Shown: positions 18,162 to 27,069, numbered from the stretch's first letter. The stretch is DNA of 64,000 nt from an uncultured Cytophagales bacterium (GCA_937911505.1 CALEMF010000112.1:19058-83057); one strand, 5' to 3'. Program-made: numbers and translations. Notes: a model not told the origin generated them from the letters alone.

Positions 18162-19316
18162 ATGAATAAAGCCTTGCCAACGCTCTTTGTTGTCATGTAT
18201 TTTTTTTATTCATCATTTCTTTTTGCACAAGAAAATAACCTTGTACCTGATGGTAGTTTTGAGCATAAATATGCTTGCCCTAATACCTATGGCAGCGTAC
18301 GACTAGGTATCTTAAAGCACTGGCGTGCTAACCCTACAAATTGTACCCCCGATTATTTTCATACTTGTAATCAGGCGGGTTTCAGTATTCCTGATAATAA
18401 CTGTGGCAACCAATCGCCTGTACAAGGAGAAGGTTATGTAGGCTTTATCGCTAGAATTGGAAAACCAGCAAATGCAGCCGACCATGCAGAACGAAGCTAT
18501 CGAGAGCATATTCAAACAAAACTGATGACACCGCTTGAACCGCATAGTAGGTATGTTGTACGTTTGCACGTGGCTTTGTCAGATTATTCTAACTTTGCAG
18601 TAGGTAATTTAGGGCTACTCTTTACCCCTACCCCACAAAGTATTGTAGAGAGAGTTGCTTATGAGCCACAAGTAAAATTTGAAGACATCATTAATGATAA
18701 GCAATGGGTGGAACTAACAGATACTTTCATAGCTCGTGGCGGTGAAACATATCTTACTATAGGAGAGTTTGAAAATACAGAGAATAAATTGATAAAAAGG
18801 CTTACAAAGAGTACTAAATTCAAAAAAAAATTTAGCTATAATCGCGCCTATTACTATATCGATAACGTATCTGTAACTTTCTTAGATAAGTTAACTATAC
18901 TTACTACACCTAAAATTAAGGAAACCTTGGCTTGGGAAAAGGTAGAAACGGCTTTCGGTAAACTTGAGGTAGGTAAACCCATTGTATTAAAAAATGTATT
19001 CTTCGAGTTTGGTAAAGCAGAGTTACTTGACTATTCCAAAAAAGAGCTTAATAAGCTCGTCATTTTACTCAAAGCCTATCCTTCTATGTCTATCACTATT
19101 ACAGGTCATACAGACAATGTTGGGAAAGATGAAAGTAATATTCGTTTATCAAAGAATAGAGCGAAAAGCGTATATAACTATCTTGTTGAGCAAGGTATAT
19201 CTATGAACAGATTACAGTTTAAAGGCTTGGGTAGTAAACAGCCCATCGATAAGAATACCACTGAAAAAGGGAGGCAAAAAAATCGTAGAGTTGAGTTCTA
19301 TGTCAATGAACCATAG
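18162..19316 (+). CDS. OmpA-family protein with N-terminal beta-sandwich module
   Basis: The 384-residue exported protein has a signal peptide of about 22 residues (ending LFAQ). An N-terminal ~220-residue module follows, starting NLVPDGSFEHKYACPN with several Cys residues and a carbohydrate-binding-like beta-sandwich look. The C-terminal peptidoglycan-binding OmpA domain (about 270-384) has ITITGHTDNVGKDESNIRLSKNRAKSVYNYL and the final KNRRVEF. It is expected to bridge outer membrane and peptidoglycan. Similar two-part proteins are frequent in Bacteroidota; the ligand of the N-terminal part is unknown. Confidence 0.88.
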   Translation: MNKALPTLFVVMYFFYSSFLFAQENNLVPDGSFEHKYACPNTYGSVRLGILKHWRANPTNCTPDYFHTCNQAGFSIPDNNCGNQSPVQGEGYVGFIARIGKPANAADHAERSYREHIQTKLMTPLEPHSRYVVRLHVALSDYSNFAVGNLGLLFTPTPQSIVERVAYEPQVKFEDIINDKQWVELTDTFIARGGETYLTIGEFENTENKLIKRLTKSTKFKKKFSYNRAYYYIDNVSVTFLDKLTILTTPKIKETLAWEKVETAFGKLEVGKPIVLKNVFFEFGKAELLDYSKKELNKLVILLKAYPSMSITITGHTDNVGKDESNIRLSKNRAKSVYNYLVEQGISMNRLQFKGLGSKQPIDKNTTEKGRQKNRRVEFYVNEP

Positions 19317-19335
19317 GTTTTATAGAGGGATGCTT

Positions 19336-19343
19336 TACCTTTG
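19336..19343 (+). promoter_or_regulatory. Possible -7 element before the ArsR-family gene
   Basis: TACCTTTG fits TAnnTTTG exactly, 25 bp before the ATG at 19369. No clear -33 box is seen. Confidence 0.35.
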
Positions 19344-19368
19344 ACGTACAAAATCGTATCTTTACATA

Positions 19369-19647
19369 ATGCAAAACATAGATACTAAATTTGTAGAAAA
19401 AGCCACTAACGCCATTGCAGATAAATATCGCTTATCCATTTTATTGAAGATTTCGGAAAAAGGGCATCTTTCTATGAGTGAGGTTACTCACTTGACAGGA
19501 CTCTCTCAGCCCTGTTCTTCTCATCATGTGAAAATTCTTACCGATAGCGAACTTGTACAAGCTACTAAAGAAGGACGTAACGTAAGCCTACAGATTAATA
19601 AAGATAAAATGGAAACCTTAATACACCTATTGAAGTTTATTAAATAA
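19369..19647 (+). CDS. ArsR/SmtB-family transcriptional regulator
   Basis: The 92-residue winged-helix protein has the order ADKYRLSILLKISEKGHLSMSEVTHLTGLSQPCSSHHVKILTDSELVQATKEGRNVSLQI split into the usual helix-turn-helix and beta-wing. The recognition helix contains Cys-Ser-Ser-His-His, but the classic ELCVCDL arsenic motif is absent, so an arsenic-sensing role is not supported. It is most likely a repressor of itself and of the flavin oxidoreductase gene 105 bp downstream; a perfect inverted repeat lies between them. Confidence 0.88.
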   Translation: MQNIDTKFVEKATNAIADKYRLSILLKISEKGHLSMSEVTHLTGLSQPCSSHHVKILTDSELVQATKEGRNVSLQINKDKMETLIHLLKFIK

Positions 19648-19659
19648 ATTTTTTGTTTA

Positions 19660-19693
19660 AATACATTTAAAAATTTGAATATATAAATGTATT
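19660..19693. promoter_or_regulatory. Perfect 10-bp inverted repeat between the arsR-type and OYE genes (candidate operator)
   Basis: AATACATTTA (19660-19669) and TAAATGTATT (19684-19693) are exact reverse complements separated by 14 bp. The placement between a repressor gene and its likely target suggests an operator. There is no T-tail, so a terminator is less likely. Confidence 0.5.
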
Positions 19694-19751
19694 GTTTCAA
19701 TTAGTGTATATTTCATATTTTTTCATACATAAACATACAAAATCCAGAAAA

Positions 19752-20849
19752 ATGAGTAAAGACCTATTTTCAACAGTAACCATAGGTAATCTTACATTAC
19801 AAAACCGTATGGTAATGGCTCCTATGACACGCTGCCGTGCCATCAATAATATTCCTAATGACCTTATGGCTACTTATTATGCCCAACGAGCTGGGGCAGG
19901 TTTGATTATTACCGAAGGTACCTCTCCTTCTGCCAATGGATTGGGCTATCCACGTATTCCAGGTATTTTTACCCAAGCACAAATAGAAGGCTGGAAGCTA
20001 GTGACTAGTGCTGTTCACGAAAAGGACGGAAAAATTTTCTTACAGATTATGCACGTAGGTCGTGTGGCCCATCCTGATAACATGCCTGAAGACGCCGAAA
20101 TGATAGCCCCTTCAGCTATTGCTGCTGAAGGTGAAATGTATACAGATGAAAACGGCCCTCAAAAACATCCTACCCCTCGCCCTATGACAAAAGAAGATAT
20201 TAAGCAGGCGGTAGAGGAATATGCTCAAGCTGCTAAAAATGCTATAGAGGCTGGCTTTGATGGCGTAGAGTTACATGGTGCTAATGGCTATCTCATCGAT
20301 CAATTTATTAATCCTTCTGCTAATCAACGAAATGATGAGTATGGTGGCTCTATCGAAAATAGAAGCCGTTTTTTGCTAGAAGTTATTGACGCCACCATAG
20401 CAGCCATTGGTAATGAGAAAGTAGGGATCCGTCTTTCACCTTATGGGGTTTTTAATGATATGGGCATTCACGATGATCTTGACGAAATCTACGCCTATAT
20501 TGCGCAAGCACTCAATAAAAGAAATATTCTCTATGTGCATTTAGTGGATCATACCTCTATGGGTGCCCCAGAGGTTCCCAAAAGTGTGGTGAAAAAAATT
20601 AGAGAGGCTTTCAAAGGACAACTAATTTTAAGTGGAGGTTACCAAGAAAAAGAGAAAGCAGAAGAGGATATAAAGGATATGGCCGACCTCATTGCCTTTG
20701 GAAGACCTTTTTTGGCAAATCCTGATTTAGTAAAACGCTTAAAGCACGATATAGACCTTAATGAACCTAACCAAGATACTTTTTATACCCCTGGTAAAGA
20801 AGGGTATACTGATTATCCCCACGCTGACGAGGTAGTTAGTAACTCATAA
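19752..20849 (+). CDS. NADH:flavin oxidoreductase / old yellow enzyme (alkene reductase)
   Basis: The 365-residue FMN enzyme is of the OYE family, which reduces activated C=C bonds of enals, enones and nitro-compounds with NAD(P)H. I start it at ATG 19752 (SKDLFSTVTIGNLTLQNRMVMAPMTRC); the frame runs on upstream without a better start. Active-site residues are in GVELHGANGYL (His and Asn pair), followed by the family stretch QFINPSANQRNDEYGGS and the phosphate-binding LIAFGRPFLANP. It is probably controlled by the upstream ArsR-type regulator. A hairpin follows at 20870-20899. Confidence 0.92.
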   Translation: MSKDLFSTVTIGNLTLQNRMVMAPMTRCRAINNIPNDLMATYYAQRAGAGLIITEGTSPSANGLGYPRIPGIFTQAQIEGWKLVTSAVHEKDGKIFLQIMHVGRVAHPDNMPEDAEMIAPSAIAAEGEMYTDENGPQKHPTPRPMTKEDIKQAVEEYAQAAKNAIEAGFDGVELHGANGYLIDQFINPSANQRNDEYGGSIENRSRFLLEVIDATIAAIGNEKVGIRLSPYGVFNDMGIHDDLDEIYAYIAQALNKRNILYVHLVDHTSMGAPEVPKSVVKKIREAFKGQLILSGGYQEKEKAEEDIKDMADLIAFGRPFLANPDLVKRLKHDIDLNEPNQDTFYTPGKEGYTDYPHADEVVSNS

Positions 20850-20869
20850 GTATTCTTCAGTATTTTTTG

Positions 20870-20899
20870 TGCGCCTTCGTAGTATACTATGAAGGCGCA
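20870..20899 (+). terminator. Strong GC-rich hairpin after the OYE gene
   Basis: TGCGCCTTCGTAG (20870-20882) pairs with CTATGAAGGCGCA (20887-20899), 13 bp with one G-U and a four-base loop. Only a weak T-rich tail follows, but the position after the stop fits a terminator. Confidence 0.6.
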
Positions 20900-20953
20900 T
20901 TACTGTTTAGATCATTTTATAATACGCCACTAAAATAATAACTTGCCATACTT

Positions 20954-22360
20954 ATGAGAAAAAAGAAAAAATACCCTGTTCTGGAACAGGTGCGTATAGA
21001 AAAAGCCGTAGCAGGTGGCAAATGCTTAGCACATATTGGCGAAACGGTATTGTTTGTGGAAGGCAACGTAGCGCCTGAGGATGTTATAGATGTGCAGGTT
21101 ATACGTAAATAGAAATGTTATTGGGGAGTGCAACCTGTTCAGTATAAGCATTTCTCTCCATTGCGTCAAAAACCATTTTGTGAACACTTTGGCGTTTGTG
21201 GTGGCTGTAAATGGCAGCATTTACAATACGAAGCGCAGCTATCTATGAAACAGAATGAAGTACAGGATGCTCTAGCGCGGATTGCTAAAGTTGATTTTCC
21301 CAACATTCAACCTATTATTGGTGCTGATAAAACTACTTATTATAGAAATAAACTGGAGTTTACCTTTTCCAACAACCGCTGGCTTACCCAAGCAGAAATA
21401 GACAGTGATGCTACCTTTGAAAGAGAAGCCTTGGGTTTTCATATACCAGGGCGCTTTGATAAAATTGTAGACATTACCCATTGTCATTTACAGTCTGCTC
21501 CTTCTAATGAAATTCGTTTAGCTGTGAAAGCGTTTGCCTTGAAAGAGAACCTAAGCTTTTTTGACTTACGCCAACAAGAGAACTTACTTCGTAACTTAGT
21601 AGTGCGTACCACTAGTACGGGAGAGCTTATGGTGATTGTTATTTTCTTTGAGCCAGATATGCAAGCCGTAGAAAAGCTCATGGCTTTTCTACAAACCTCT
21701 TTCTTCGAAATTACCTCTCTGTACTATATTGTTAACCCTAAGAAAAACGATGCTTATCAGGACCTAACTCCTGTCTTGTATGCAGGTAAGCCTTATATTA
21801 CAGAAAGTATGGAAGATTTACAGTTTAGAATCAGCCCTAAAGCTTTCTATCAAACAAATAGTGAACAAGCATATGAACTGTACAAAATAGTGCGTACCTA
21901 TGCTACCTTACAAGGGAAGGAACTTGTCTACGACCTATACACAGGTACGGGAACAATCGCCAATTTTATTGCTAGAAAAGCCAAGCAAGTAATTGGTATA
22001 GAGTATATAGAAGCGGCTATTAAAGATGCTCAACAAAATGCAGCTATTAATGGTATTGATAATACGCTTTTTTTTGCAGGAGATATGAAAGATGTACTTA
22101 ACACCTCGTTTTTAGATAAACACGGTAAGCCAGATGTGATTATCACGGACCCGCCAAGAGCAGGTATGCACGAGGCAGTAATCAACACAATACTTGTAGC
22201 GGACCCAGCTAAGATTGTTTATGTGAGTTGTAATCCTGCCACACAAGCAAGAGACTTACAACTATTAGATCATCGTTATCAAATTGTAGCAGTACAGCCT
22301 GTTGACATGTTTCCTCATACACATCACGTAGAGAATGTAGTTCAATTAATAAGAAGGTAG
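20954..22360 (+). pseudogene. rlmD: 23S rRNA (uracil-1939-C5)-methyltransferase RlmD, interrupted by an in-frame TAG
   Basis: The reading frame from ATG 20954 to the stop at 22360 encodes a full-length RlmD/TrmA-type enzyme (468 codons) except for TAG at 21110-21112 (codon 53). Before it is the TRAM domain (LEQVRIEKAVAGGKCLAHIG). After it, in the same frame, come the iron-sulfur Cys cluster CEHFGVCGGCKW, the SAM motif VYDLYTGTGTIANFIA and the catalytic segment DPPRAG...VYVSCNPATQARDL. Lys is expected at the stop position (context IRK-x-K), so one A-to-T change from AAG explains it. There is no frameshift. Sequencing error is at least as likely as real loss. Downstream translation could begin at GTG 21128. 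Confidence 0.88.
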
Positions 22361-22365
22361 TTATT

Positions 22366-22737
22366 ATGCAAAACGATCCAGAATTACAACAAAATGCCAA
22401 ATACCTTGGTGAGATAACAAAAGATTTTGCCATTGTAGCTGAAACGCTCAAAGAAGCTTCTTATCAATTAAGAGTAAGGGAATTTGACTTTCCTATATTT
22501 CCTATTAGCAAAGAAGAAATCTCGATAGGTCAGTTACTTATCCATCGGTCGGAGCTGGCCTTACAGTGGAACTATTACGTATCTTTTTTGGATGAGTTTT
22601 TACAGCGAAAGCTTGTTACAGAGGAGTATATAGAAGATTTTAAAAAAAGTTATAAGAATCCAGATGAGCAGTGTTGTTTATTTGTAGTTGATAAGGTATT
22701 TACCAGTTTTGTTTACTTGCCTTATCCAATAGACTAA
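22366..22737 (+). CDS. Conserved protein of unknown function
   Basis: The 123-residue protein starts 5 bp after the rlmD frame and is probably in the same transcript. I do not recognise a domain. It is acidic, has no signal or membrane segment, and contains a pair of adjacent cysteines near the C-terminus (EQCCLFVVDKVFTSFVYLPYP). Its last four bases overlap the 3' end of the convergent Glu-rich gene. Codon use and placement argue that it is real. Confidence 0.66.
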   Translation: MQNDPELQQNAKYLGEITKDFAIVAETLKEASYQLRVREFDFPIFPISKEEISIGQLLIHRSELALQWNYYVSFLDEFLQRKLVTEEYIEDFKKSYKNPDEQCCLFVVDKVFTSFVYLPYPID

Positions 22738-25700
22738 GCAGCTCTTTTCATTTTAAGCAGTTCTGTCTTTACTTGAATCATACGTTTATTAGTAGGTTCA
22801 ATATCGGCAGTTACCAACCAATCTTCTATTTCTTTGAATGAGAAGTTAAAGTTAAAGTTTTCTCTTAACAATACATCTAGTTCTCTTTCTGTCTTGTCGG
22901 TGGTTTGGTGTAAGGCTTTTTGCGCAATCAACTTTAGGTAAAGCTCAACAGCTTTGTAATGGGTAGGCTTTTCTACACGTGATAACTGCTCTAGTGTAGT
23001 TAGCGCTTGAAAGAAGTTATCGGTAAGAATGTGTATTTCTACTGCATTATTATAAGCAGGAATGAATTCAGGATTAAGCCTAATAGCTTGTTCATAATCA
23101 GATACTGCCTTATCATATTCTCTTAAAATATGAAAGCAGTTGGCTCTCTTAGTGTAAGCTATGTAACTTGTTTCTGAGCCTTCTTTTATTACCTTAGTGT
23201 AATAACCTATGGCTCGTTCGAATTGCTTTGCTTTGTATGCTTCGGTAGCTTTCTTCAACCAATAATTAGAGTCATAGTCAACTCCCATGAAGCTTTTCTC
23301 TTGGCCTGTACTTACTTCTTCTACAACCTCATCTTCTTCCTCTATTTCCTCGTCAACTTCTATTTCTTCTGTCTCAAAAAATTCATCCAACTCTTCCTCT
23401 TCTGTAGTATCATCGGTAGCGAGCATAGCCCCATTCTCTTCTAAAGTGCTGATCTCTTCTTCGAGCTCTGCAGAGGCTAGATTTTTAAAGAATTTTTCTT
23501 CCGATACTACATCATCTTCCTCTTCTTCTACCAAAACTTCTTCCTTAACAAATACTTCTATATTGTTATTGAGTGTTCTTTCAACAAAGGGCGTTATGTT
23601 ATTATCTAATTCGTCATCAGTAGGTAGTTCTTCAGTAGATTCTTCCACTTCTGTAGGGGAATAAATCATTTTGTAAGAAGACTCCGTATCTGTATCGAAG
23701 GTTTCTTCTGCTTTTTTCTCATCTTCCTCAAGGATTTGTGATTCCTCCGTGAAGGGTTCTTCTTCTATCTCCTCATTTTCCTCAAGAGTTTGTGATTCCT
23801 CCGTGAAGGGTTCTTCTAATGTTTCTTCGTTTGTTTCAAAAACTTGTGGCTCTTCAATCAAGGTATCTACTACTTCTTTGTTTGCCTCGAAAGCCTCTGG
23901 CTGCTCTTCAACTAAGGTGTTCTCCTCTACCACTTCGTTTGTTTCAAAAACTTGTGGCTCTTCAACCAAAATTTCTGCTACTTCTTCATTTTCCTCAGAA
24001 GTTTGTGACTCCTCTGTGAAGGGTTCTTCTTCTATCTCTTCATTTGCTTCAAAAGTTCGTGGCTCTTCAACTAAGGTATCTACTTCTTCTTTGTTTGCCT
24101 CAAAAGTTTCTGGCTGCTCCTCAACCAAGGTTTCTTCTGCTTCTTCGTTTACCTCAAAAGTTTCCAATTCTTCGATAGGAGTTTCTTCTGTTTCTCCATT
24201 TGATGCAAAAGCTTGCGGTTCCTCAACTAAAGGTTTTTCTTCCACTTCCTCATCTGTCTCAAGAGCTTCTACCTTCTTGTTTGCTTCAAAAGTTTGTGGC
24301 TCCTCAACTAAGACTTCTTCTTCAATCATTTCAGACGTTTCTAAGCTCGGTGTGTAGTCCATAGTTTCCACCGCTTCTTCTTGTCTTTCAAAGATCGTTT
24401 CCTCAGACATCTTTACAGAACTATCTTTTGGAGTGTCTGCTTGTTGAATATCTGAGCCCATAATTTCCATCTGTGTGGTATAGTACCGCTTCTTATCAGG
24501 ATAGTAAGCTATGAGCTTTTTGTATATATCTAATGCTTCTTGTAACCTACCTTCGTTAAAAAGAACAATAGCGTCTGTTTCTGTTAATTCTATTGTTTCC
24601 TGCTCTTCCTCAAGCTCTGTAGGAAGAGTCGTTGAAGTAGAGATTTCTTCTTCTATAATAGGGGTTTCTTCTTCTGTACTTGTCTCATCAGTTTGGGTCG
24701 CTACCTCTTCTTCGATATTTTCTTCCTCAGCATCACTGGATATTGAGAATATCTCCTCTTCTACAAGTGGCTTAAACGATGATGCTACCTCTTCTTCGAT
24801 AACTTCAGCACTTTCTTCAGTCTCAGTAGGCGTCGTAACTATCTCTTCCTCTACAGGCAATGTAGATTCTTCTATTACCTCTTCTTCAACAAGTTTCTCT
24901 TCTTGCTCGATAGGTGCTATAGTAGTGTCTTCCTCTATAAGTGTTGTAGGAGACTCTAGTACTTCTTCGGTAGTTTCTTCTTCAGACTTGATAGGTGTTG
25001 TAAATACTTCCTCTTCTACAAGTGGTGTAGAAGATGCTGTAATATCCTTTTCAATGGTATCTTCTGTAGTACTTTCGTCTGTTGAATTTGTTTTTATCTC
25101 GGCTAGAAATGTGGCAACCTCTTCTACCAACTCTTGTGGTTCTTCTTCTTTCTTTTCTTGGGTGGCTTTTTCTTCAGGAGATGTAGAGATTTCAAGGGTT
25201 TCTTCCGTTAATGTTGTTTCTTCTTCATCTTCTTCAGTTGTAGTGTTCTCCACTTCTGTAGAAGATATTGTTTCTTCTATTACTTCTTGAGCTATCTCCT
25301 CTTCAAGTTCCTCTGTTTCCTTTACTTCCTCCTCAAACATTTCTTCAACAATGTTATCTTCTATAGAAGCATTCTCTAGCTCATCAGTAGGCGTAAATGT
25401 TTCCTCTTTCAGTTGATCAGTCTCCTGTTTTTCAGTCGCTTCTTCTTTAGCTTTCTCGATCCCCTCTGGCTGTAACACAAACTTGAATGATCCACTAGTG
25501 GATAATTCCTCTTTCTGGATAGGTTGAGTTACCTCATCCTCTATTACTTCCTTTTTTGCGTCATTATTAACCCCCTCCGTGTAGCCATTATTTTTTTTTG
25601 TGGGATCAATTTCCTTTTCTATAGCTTCTTCTCTATTAATGATGGGGGTAAATGCGGTATCTTTGTCAGCGTTTTTTAAGCTTTGCTGCTGCTGTTCTAA

Positions 25701-26423
25701 TGCTTCATTAAAAGCCTGCATCTTGCTTTGCATAAGTGACAACTTAGCCATCAAGTCTGCTTCTTCTTTTGTATCGTTTGCTGGTTTGGCCTTCGGATGT
25801 TTCTCTTCTTGCTCCTCTCGCACAATGTTTACGATTTCTCTTCTTAAGTCTTCTCTGATAAGTGTATGGAAGAGCGAGCGAACATCTTCTTTCTGTCTTC
25901 TAGTAACATCATCCACAAGACGCGTCTGCTTCGATCTCATGATGTTCAATAGTATTAGAAATAAGATGACATTGCATAAAACAACGATTATGGCACCATA
26001 CACCAGCATTGCCTGTTGCTCACTTTGCTGTTCTTTATTAGCTTGATTATACTGGCCAACAAGCGTCTCTAGTTTTTGTACTCTCACAACCTCCGAGTCA
26101 TTTTCTCGGTCCACTTGCGCTTTCAGCTCCTGTAGCTGTCGCTGATAATCTGTATGCAAGCGATCGATGGCGTTCTTAAAGTAGGTTGTATCTTGTGCTA
26201 CAATGAGAGAAGTCTGGGATTGTAAGGCATTGGTTTGTAACCTGTGTTGGTATTCCAACTGCCTAATGTAGCGTTCTATTTGCTTTGTTCGTTCTTGAAG
26301 TACTCCGATAGTTGCTTTCTGTTTTTGCATAAGCAACTCCAGCTCCTTATCGCTCTCTTGAGCATAAACAGCGGAAGCCAACGTGGCTAAAAACATACAA
26401 CATACAAACTTTCGAAGCTTCAT
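22734..26423 (-). CDS. Large Glu-rich repeat protein with membrane anchor and C-terminal TPRs
   Basis: The 1,229-residue protein has several parts. A signal peptide (residues 1-21, ending VYAQ) is followed by a coiled coil to about 135 and a transmembrane helix at about 139-163. A very long Glu/Thr/Ser-rich region spans 165-1050, followed by two or three TPR motifs (about 1054-1140, WLKKATEAYKAKQFERAIGYYTKVI). One isolated TPR-like unit sits at about 611-650 inside the acidic part. Two tandem-repeat blocks are visible, at about 465-600 and 698-908. Only the TPRs suggest function, namely protein binding. The complementary strand shows Ser-rich open frames, which are shadows. Repeat length may be misassembled. 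Confidence 0.85.
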   Translation of the reverse strand: MKLRKFVCCMFLATLASAVYAQESDKELELLMQKQKATIGVLQERTKQIERYIRQLEYQHRLQTNALQSQTSLIVAQDTTYFKNAIDRLHTDYQRQLQELKAQVDRENDSEVVRVQKLETLVGQYNQANKEQQSEQQAMLVYGAIIVVLCNVILFLILLNIMRSKQTRLVDDVTRRQKEDVRSLFHTLIREDLRREIVNIVREEQEEKHPKAKPANDTKEEADLMAKLSLMQSKMQAFNEALEQQQQSLKNADKDTAFTPIINREEAIEKEIDPTKKNNGYTEGVNNDAKKEVIEDEVTQPIQKEELSTSGSFKFVLQPEGIEKAKEEATEKQETDQLKEETFTPTDELENASIEDNIVEEMFEEEVKETEELEEEIAQEVIEETISSTEVENTTTEEDEEETTLTEETLEISTSPEEKATQEKKEEEPQELVEEVATFLAEIKTNSTDESTTEDTIEKDITASSTPLVEEEVFTTPIKSEEETTEEVLESPTTLIEEDTTIAPIEQEEKLVEEEVIEESTLPVEEEIVTTPTETEESAEVIEEEVASSFKPLVEEEIFSISSDAEEENIEEEVATQTDETSTEEETPIIEEEISTSTTLPTELEEEQETIELTETDAIVLFNEGRLQEALDIYKKLIAYYPDKKRYYTTQMEIMGSDIQQADTPKDSSVKMSEETIFERQEEAVETMDYTPSLETSEMIEEEVLVEEPQTFEANKKVEALETDEEVEEKPLVEEPQAFASNGETEETPIEELETFEVNEEAEETLVEEQPETFEANKEEVDTLVEEPRTFEANEEIEEEPFTEESQTSEENEEVAEILVEEPQVFETNEVVEENTLVEEQPEAFEANKEVVDTLIEEPQVFETNEETLEEPFTEESQTLEENEEIEEEPFTEESQILEEDEKKAEETFDTDTESSYKMIYSPTEVEESTEELPTDDELDNNITPFVERTLNNNIEVFVKEEVLVEEEEDDVVSEEKFFKNLASAELEEEISTLEENGAMLATDDTTEEEELDEFFETEEIEVDEEIEEEDEVVEEVSTGQEKSFMGVDYDSNYWLKKATEAYKAKQFERAIGYYTKVIKEGSETSYIAYTKRANCFHILREYDKAVSDYEQAIRLNPEFIPAYNNAVEIHILTDNFFQALTTLEQLSRVEKPTHYKAVELYLKLIAQKALHQTTDKTERELDVLLRENFNFNFSFKEIEDWLVTADIEPTNKRMIQVKTELLKMKRAA
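23700..24330 (-). repeat. Minisatellite inside the Glu-rich gene (about 11 units of 16-19 codons)
   Basis: The encoded units alternate between an LVEEPQTFEANEE-type and a PFTEESQTLEENEE-type. Units 4-7 and 8-11 look like copies of one larger block, implying stepwise expansion. The DNA period is about 48-57 bp and stays in frame. Confidence 0.8.
24620..25050 (-). repeat. Second, more diverged in-frame repeat block in the Glu-rich gene
   Basis: Four to five units of about 28 codons share the pattern TPLVEEE-hydrophobic, TTP/PI, then EEE-rich and VIEEEV. They are older and less regular than the block at 23700-24330. Confidence 0.6.
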
Positions 26424-26544
26424 GAATTACTATACTTGAATTCGCTTTTTCCCCTAAGACCGTAAAAGATACGTTTATTTTCCTTAAACTTCAATACTTG
26501 TACAGTTTTTTTCATCTTTTTACGTGAAAAAGCATTAAAAAGGT

Positions 26545-27069
26545 TTATTTTTCTGAACTTTCTTCTTGAAACCAAGCGGCATACTTTGGGTAATTATTGG
26601 CAATTCTTTGTATTTCACTCACCTTCTCTCCCGTGTATTTAATAAACTTTGCAGGATTGCCTCCCCAAATGGTATTCTCATCTACTACGCTATTAGCGAG
26701 TACAATAGCACCAGCCGCAATGATAGCGCCACTTTTTATGTGGGCTCCGTCCATGACAATCGCTCCCATACCAATGAGAACGTCATCTTCTATAGTACAC
26801 CCATGTACAATAGCATTGTGCGCAATAGAAACACGATTCCCTACAATAGTTTTGGTTTTTTGATAGGTACAGTGAATCACTGCACCGTCTTGTACATTAC
26901 AATAATCACCAAAGCGGATACTGTTAACATCTCCTCTTATGACGGCATTGAACCATACTGTACAATGATTGCCCATTTGTACATCTCCTATAACGGTGGC
27001 ATTCTCTGCAAAAAAACAGTTGTCACCCCAGTAAGGGGTGTACCCTCTCAATGATTTAATAAGCGCCAT
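26545..27069 (-). CDS. Gamma-class carbonic anhydrase-like hexapeptide protein
   Basis: The 174-residue left-handed beta-helix protein (hexapeptide repeats such as ATVIGDVQMGNHCTV and AIIAAGAIVLANSVV) keeps the three zinc histidines expected in the gamma carbonic anhydrase family: His66 in VIHCTY, and His84 and His89 in SIAHNAIVHGC. Predicted activity is CO2 hydration or a metal-dependent acyl-type function; many family members have never been assayed. It lies downstream of hemA on the same strand, separated by a terminator-like hairpin. Confidence 0.9.
   Translation of the reverse strand: MALIKSLRGYTPYWGDNCFFAENATVIGDVQMGNHCTVWFNAVIRGDVNSIRFGDYCNVQDGAVIHCTYQKTKTIVGNRVSIAHNAIVHGCTIEDDVLIGMGAIVMDGAHIKSGAIIAAGAIVLANSVVDENTIWGGNPAKFIKYTGEKVSEIQRIANNYPKYAAWFQEESSEK

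Noticed and set aside
23700..24330. CRISPR array
   Set aside because: The repeats are in-frame coding units of variable length without unique spacers, and no cas genes are present.
23749..25290. Serine-rich open frames on the plus strand (23749-24357 and 24511-25290)
   Set aside because: They are the exact antisense of the Glu-rich repeat gene; TCT/TTC codons are simply the complement of GAA/GAG. They have no leader, no folded segments and no promoters.
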